Source: an uncultured Nitrosomonadales bacterium (GTDB lineage Bacteria; Pseudomonadota; Gammaproteobacteria; Burkholderiales; Gallionellaceae). From it: DNA of 34,000 nt. The position numbers and the translations under genes are program-made. The notes under the pieces are model-generated. The model did no database searches. It worked only from the letters and a program-made list of their open reading frames with translations, and was not told the origin of the DNA. Below are positions 30,692 through 34,000 of this stretch, in pieces. Within the stretch, counting starts at the first letter, position 1, and each line of letters begins with the position of its first letter. The stretch lies in NCBI GenBank assembly GCA_903876685.1, contig CAIRBC010000458.1, positions 1 through 34,000 of the forward strand. The letters are read 5' to 3'.

Positions 30692-31068
30692 TTCTTCTCT
30701 ACCCGAGTTAATAAAATATTTAAATGCATAATTTGTAGATCAATATCAACATAATTAACCTGTTTTTGTAAAATCACTAAATCGAGATTAAGTCTTTTAA
30801 CATTATGAGTTCTAAATACATTTCTAATTACTCTTTTCAAATAATTTCGTTTTACTGCAGATGGTTGAAATTTTTTACTGACTATAATACCTAGTCTCGC
30901 ATTTAATTTTTGATTAAACACATAAAAAATTTTAAAGTACTTATCGTAAACATTTCGAGCATCAAGTACATGATTAAAACCATCTTTACGCAATAATCTA
31001 TGCGCTCGATTAAAGTTTGAATATGTATTAAACGGCAAGTCGTGCACGACCCTTGGCTCTACGTGCAT
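30676..31068 (-). CDS. rnpA: Ribonuclease P protein component
   Basis: RnpA binds the M1 RNA of RNase P and helps it cleave tRNA 5' leaders. The basic core has [20 protein letters not shown], then the diagnostic RNR-type motif [14 protein letters not shown]. The start is uncertain because no ATG lies between rpmH and the conserved core. The ATG at 31068, inside rpmH, has GGGAGG ten bases upstream and gives 130 residues. A GTG at 31086 and internal GTG or TTG codons near 31047-31036 are alternatives. In any case rnpA overlaps or nearly abuts rpmH and overlaps yidD by 16 bases. Confidence 0.93.
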   Translation of the reverse strand: MHVEPRVVHDLPFNTYSNFNRAHRLLRKDGFNHVLDARNVYDKYFKIFYVFNQKLNARLGIIVSKKFQPSAVKRNYLKRVIRNVFRTHNVKRLNLDLVILQKQVNYVDIDLQIMHLNILLTRVEKNCVNS

Positions 31069-31162
31069 TAATAACTGCCCTCCCACCTCGAGTTTTCATT
31101 CGAACCAGAAATCCATGCGTGCGTTTTCTCTTGGTTACTGACGGTTGATATGTTCTTTTCAT
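31028..31162 (-). CDS. rpmH: 50S ribosomal protein L34
   Basis: This 44-residue basic protein reads [20 protein letters not shown] at its start and ends GRARLAV, an unmistakable L34. It is a component of the large ribosomal subunit. It starts with ATG 31162 after AGGA seven bases upstream. It is the first gene of the rpmH-rnpA-yidD-yidC-mnmE cluster and is divergent from dnaA across a 151-bp gap. A near-consensus promoter lies just upstream. Confidence 0.98.
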   Translation of the reverse strand: MKRTYQPSVTKRKRTHGFLVRMKTRGGRAVINARRAKGRARLAV

Positions 31163-31195
31163 AATAAAATCCTATTTCAAGCTGTTAAATATGCT

Positions 31196-31224
31196 ATTAC
31201 AAAGCCTTGAAGCAATTGTGTCAA
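31196..31224 (-). promoter_or_regulatory. Sigma70 promoter of rpmH
   Basis: On the minus strand TTGACA (31219-31224, perfect -35) and TGTAAT (31196-31201, five of six) are separated by exactly 17 bp. The predicted start near 31189 leaves a leader of about 27 bases before rpmH. This is the strongest conventional promoter I see in the window, fitting a ribosomal-protein gene. Confidence 0.8.
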
Positions 31225-31244
31225 GCAAATTATGTATTTTTGTC

Positions 31245-31253
31245 TGTGGATAA
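31245..31253 (-). promoter_or_regulatory. Perfect DnaA box between rpmH and dnaA
   Basis: TGTGGATAA on the plus strand is TTATCCACA on the minus strand, the consensus high-affinity DnaA box. It lies 21 bp upstream of the rpmH -35. For dnaA it overlaps the -35 region of a possible promoter whose -10 is TAGAAT (31270-31275), which suggests DnaA autoregulation. Confidence 0.85.
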
Positions 31254-31313
31254 GTTGATGCTTGCAATGTAGAATGATGAAAATTCATTACTTAAACTAA
31301 TTTTGGCTTAACT

Positions 31314-32669
31314 ATGCAGCATATTTCTTTTTGGAAGACTTGTCTCCTCTCATTTGAAAAAAGTCTTCCTCCCCAACAATACAATTCGTGGATTAAGCCC
31401 CTGTCGGTATATTTGGAAAATGACAAAATTATTTTTACAGCTCCAAACACATTTATTTTAAAAGTTGTACAAGATCGTTTCCTGCAGGAAATTCATATAC
31501 AAGCAAATTTATTTTTTGACGAGCTTCCTACTTTTGAATTTCAGGTCATCGAATCGGAAGAATCAAATAAAATTATTGAGCCAAGTGTAATTAAAGAACT
31601 ACTACCAACTTTGGAAAAGAAAACTAAGGCTGATAATAATTTTAAAATTTTTGGAAAACTTAATCCTCATTTAACACTTGATAATTTTGTTATAGGGAAA
31701 GCTAATCAACTAGCACTAGCTGCAGCAACTCATGTCATTGAACAGCCTGGAACATCCTATAATCCACTTTTCATCTACGGAGGATCAGGACTGGGAAAAA
31801 CACATCTATTACAAGCAATGGGTAATCAAATAAAGCTACAAAATCAACAAGCAAAGATTTGTTACATGCATGCTGAGAAATATGTTTCAGATGTGGTTCG
31901 AGCATACCAAACAAATAAATTCGATGAATTTAAACAATATTATCATTCTTTAGATATATTGTTAATTGATGATATACAATTTTTTGCCGGAAAAACAAAA
32001 ACACAAGAAGAATTTTTTTATGCATTTAATACATTAATAGATTCACATAAACAAGTTGTTATGACCAGCGATACATTCCCAAAAGAAATTTCCGGCATTG
32101 ACAATCGTTTAATTTCACGCTTTAGTTGGGGTCTTACCGTTGCAATTGAATTACCAGAATTGGAAATGCGAGTAGCAATACTAATAAAAAAAGCAAAAAT
32201 TAGTGGATACAAATTGAACGAAGCGGTAGCTTTTTTCATTGCAAAAAACATTAATTCAAATATTAGAGAATTAGAAGGCGCTTTAAAACGTGTAGAAGCA
32301 TATGTAAATTTTCACCGTCAAGAAATATCAATAGAAACTGCAAAAGAAGCTTTAAAAGATATTTTGATATCACAAAGTAGGCAAATCTCCATAGAAAATA
32401 TTCAAAAAACAGTAGTAGATTATTATCATATAAAATTAGTTGACCTGATTTCTAAAAAAAGAACTCGAAATTTAAGCAGACCCAGACAAATAGCAATGTT
32501 ACTAGCTCGAGAACTAACCAGTATGAGTTTACCTGAAATTGGTAATGCTTTTGGCGGTAAAGATCATTCAACCGTAATACATGCATGTAAAACCATGATT
32601 AACTTGCGTGCAATAGATCAAACAATAGATGCAGATTACAAGATTCTGTTTCAAACTCTACGAGGTTAA
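31314..32669 (+). CDS. dnaA: Chromosomal replication initiator protein DnaA
   Basis: DnaA binds oriC and opens the duplex to start replication. Domain I is about residues 1-80 ([20 protein letters not shown]), and domain II is short and poorly conserved. The AAA+ domain III has Walker [10 protein letters not shown] (Lys162), Walker [13 protein letters not shown] (Asp219-Asp220) and sensor 2 [12 protein letters not shown]. The DNA-binding domain IV carries [20 protein letters not shown] and [16 protein letters not shown], the DnaA signature. It has 451 residues. No strong ribosome-binding site precedes the ATG. Coding sequence is about 30% GC. Confidence 0.98.
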   Translation: MQHISFWKTCLLSFEKSLPPQQYNSWIKPLSVYLENDKIIFTAPNTFILKVVQDRFLQEIHIQANLFFDELPTFEFQVIESEESNKIIEPSVIKELLPTLEKKTKADNNFKIFGKLNPHLTLDNFVIGKANQLALAAATHVIEQPGTSYNPLFIYGGSGLGKTHLLQAMGNQIKLQNQQAKICYMHAEKYVSDVVRAYQTNKFDEFKQYYHSLDILLIDDIQFFAGKTKTQEEFFYAFNTLIDSHKQVVMTSDTFPKEISGIDNRLISRFSWGLTVAIELPELEMRVAILIKKAKISGYKLNEAVAFFIAKNINSNIRELEGALKRVEAYVNFHRQEISIETAKEALKDILISQSRQISIENIQKTVVDYYHIKLVDLISKKRTRNLSRPRQIAMLLARELTSMSLPEIGNAFGGKDHSTVIHACKTMINLRAIDQTIDADYKILFQTLRG

Positions 32670-32865
32670 GTTGTGGATTACTTGTTGATACAATGTTTAT
32701 AATCATCAAAATTTTACATTTTTTCAAATTATGAACATTTGATATTATGGTTACTAACAAGATAACTCTGTATTTGAAAATTGATTAATGAATTGATCTA
32801 TAAAGAATTTTTAACTTATTAACAAATTTTATAACGCTCTATTAGCTATTATTAAGGTTTATATT
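32670..32865. other. Candidate oriC: AT-rich dnaA-dnaN intergenic region with DnaA-box-like sites
   Basis: This 196-bp spacer is about 20% GC by hand count. It holds four nonamers one base from TTATNCACA: TGTGGATTA (32672-32680, minus), TGTTTATAA (32694-32702, minus), TTATGAACA (32729-32737) and TTATTAACA (32816-32824). The last three share the form TTATNAACA. The very AT-rich right half could be the unwinding element. The dnaN promoter must also lie in or near here. The alternative origin is the rpmH-dnaA gap, which has one perfect box but fewer sites. Confidence 0.5.
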
Positions 32866-33972
32866 ATGTTTATTGAAAAGATAGATAAAGAAATCATACT
32901 CAAACCTTTGCAGGTTGTAATTGGTATTGTTGAAAGAAAACAAACTTTACCTATACTTTCTAATGTTCTAATTGAAAAAATTGAAAATCAATTACAATTT
33001 ACAACTACGGATTTGGAAATTCAAATTACTACTAGTATAGATCTTGGAATTTTATTTGATCAAAATTCTTCATTTACAGTTAATGGTAAGAAATTGCACG
33101 AAATTCTCAAAGTACTACCTGAATCCAGCTCTATTTCAATTGAGTTAAAAGAAAACAAGGTTCAAATTAAATCAAATAAAAGTAGATTTAGCCTTCAAAC
33201 ATTACCTGCAGTTGATTTCCCTGAAATTAGCAATCAACTTGATAATTCTAAAATTATTTCTCTATCTCAAAAAATGTTAAGGGATTTAATTTATTCAGTT
33301 CAATATGCAATGGCTCAACAAGATGTAAGATACTATTTAAATGGTGTTTTAATCATTATTGACGGGAACCAATTGAAAATTGTTGCAACTGATGGTCATA
33401 GACTTGCTTTTAACATGGGTAATATTGAGGGATTTTTCGAAAAGCAAGAAATAATATTGCCTCGCAAAGCCGTAATAGAACTATATAAATTACTAAATGA
33501 TACTGATGAAATTGTAAATTTGGAATTTTCAACCCAACAAGTCAAGATCACTTTTTCAGGTATAACACTTATAACAAAAGTTATCGAAGGTAAGTTTCCG
33601 GATTATGAACGTGTAATTCCAAAATATTCTAATCATTTAAATATGGAAAAATCTATAGTACAACAGGCTTTACAGCGCGCTGCCATACTTTCGAGTGAAA
33701 AATTTAGAGGTGTTCGTTTTATTTTAACCACAAATAATCTAACTATAATCAGCAATAATAGTGAACAAGAAGAAGCACATGAGGAAATTGAAACTAATTA
33801 TCAAGGTGAACCTTTAGATATTGGTTTTAATGTTAATTATTTAATGGATTGTTTAAATAATATAAGTAACAATGTTGCCACATTCTCATTTGGTGATCCA
33901 AATAGCAGTATTTTGATAAGTTCACCAGAATCTTTGAACTTTAGATATGTTGTAATGCCAATGCGAATTTAA
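32866..33972 (+). CDS. dnaN: DNA polymerase III beta subunit (sliding clamp)
   Basis: The beta clamp is a ring-shaped dimer that tethers polymerase III and other repair and replication factors to DNA. The 368 residues cover three repeated clamp folds. The N-terminal ILKPLQVVIGIVERKQTLPI and later LPILSNVLIE are typical. Mid-protein QQDVRYYLNGVLIIIDGNQL and VATDGHRLAF are hallmarks. The C-terminal VVMPMRI is the conserved hydrophobic end near the client-binding cleft. The ATG follows AAGG at suitable spacing. It has one of the lowest GC contents in the window. Confidence 0.98.
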   Translation: MFIEKIDKEIILKPLQVVIGIVERKQTLPILSNVLIEKIENQLQFTTTDLEIQITTSIDLGILFDQNSSFTVNGKKLHEILKVLPESSSISIELKENKVQIKSNKSRFSLQTLPAVDFPEISNQLDNSKIISLSQKMLRDLIYSVQYAMAQQDVRYYLNGVLIIIDGNQLKIVATDGHRLAFNMGNIEGFFEKQEIILPRKAVIELYKLLNDTDEIVNLEFSTQQVKITFSGITLITKVIEGKFPDYERVIPKYSNHLNMEKSIVQQALQRAAILSSEKFRGVRFILTTNNLTIISNNSEQEEAHEEIETNYQGEPLDIGFNVNYLMDCLNNISNNVATFSFGDPNSSILISSPESLNFRYVVMPMRI

Positions 33973-33981
33973 TTTTAATGT

Positions 33982-33997
33982 TGTTTCACGTGAAACA
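33982..33997. promoter_or_regulatory. parS centromere site (right)
   Basis: TGTTTCACGTGAAACA, identical to the site at 27480, lies 9 bp after the dnaN stop. The flanking bases extend it to an 18-bp perfect palindrome (33981-33998). With the left copy it brackets rpmH, dnaA and dnaN, so ParB will load on both sides of the origin region. Confidence 0.95.
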
Positions 33998-34000
33998 AAA

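Noticed and set aside
33978-34000. ATG reading into the right parS as the start of the next gene
   Set aside because: The frame codes MLFHVKQ from the palindrome itself, lacks a ribosome-binding site and runs off the window; more likely chance.

Overview
The window is a replication-origin region of a bacterial chromosome. The gene set and order (mnmG-rsmG-parA-parB-atpIBEFHAGDC, rpmH-rnpA-yidD-yidC-mnmE, dnaA-dnaN) and the protein sequences point to a proteobacterium. Betaproteobacteria is the best fit and the Nitrosomonadales (Gallionella, Nitrotoga or Methylophilus type) a reasonable guess, but I cannot fix the genus from sequence alone. It is almost entirely coding. No intergenic gap exceeds 200 bp, and I see no tRNA, rRNA, IS element, prophage or CRISPR array.

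Layout, left to right. (1) Positions 1-9603, all minus strand: a tightly packed apparent operon of two uncharacterised membrane-associated proteins, threonine dehydratase (ilvA), 5-formyl-THF cyclo-ligase, pyruvate dehydrogenase E1 (aceE) and E2 (aceF), then a long peptide-type substrate-binding lipoprotein. (2) Positions 9604-14503, plus strand: hemN with a near-consensus FNR box at about -41.5, an AsmA-family protein and mutY. (3) ubiX (minus) and a divergent FNR-family regulator (plus). The regulator lacks one of the four cysteines that bind the iron-sulfur cluster in E. coli FNR. (4) Positions 16132-27406, minus: an intrinsic terminator, then in transcription order mnmG-rsmG-parA-parB-atpI-atpB-E-F-H-A-G-D-C with overlapping or abutting genes. 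(5) Positions 27503-31162, minus: rpmH-rnpA-yidD-yidC-mnmE. (6) Positions 31314-33972, plus: dnaA and dnaN.

Origin features: two perfect 16-bp parS palindromes flank dnaA-dnaN (27480-27495 and 33982-33997). A perfect DnaA box lies between the divergent rpmH and dnaA genes. The dnaA-dnaN spacer (196 bp, about 20% GC by hand count) holds several one-mismatch DnaA boxes and is my best oriC candidate. The left parS fills the -35/-10 spacer of a good sigma70-type promoter that would drive the operon encoding ParA and ParB, which suggests autoregulation by ParB.

Base composition falls from roughly 50% GC on the left to about 30% or less in yidC, rnpA, dnaA and dnaN. I found no evidence of a wholly new multi-gene system. 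The observations most worth following are the altered FNR cluster motif, the parS-in-promoter arrangement, the oriC box variants and the two unknown genes heading the ilvA-aceEF operon.
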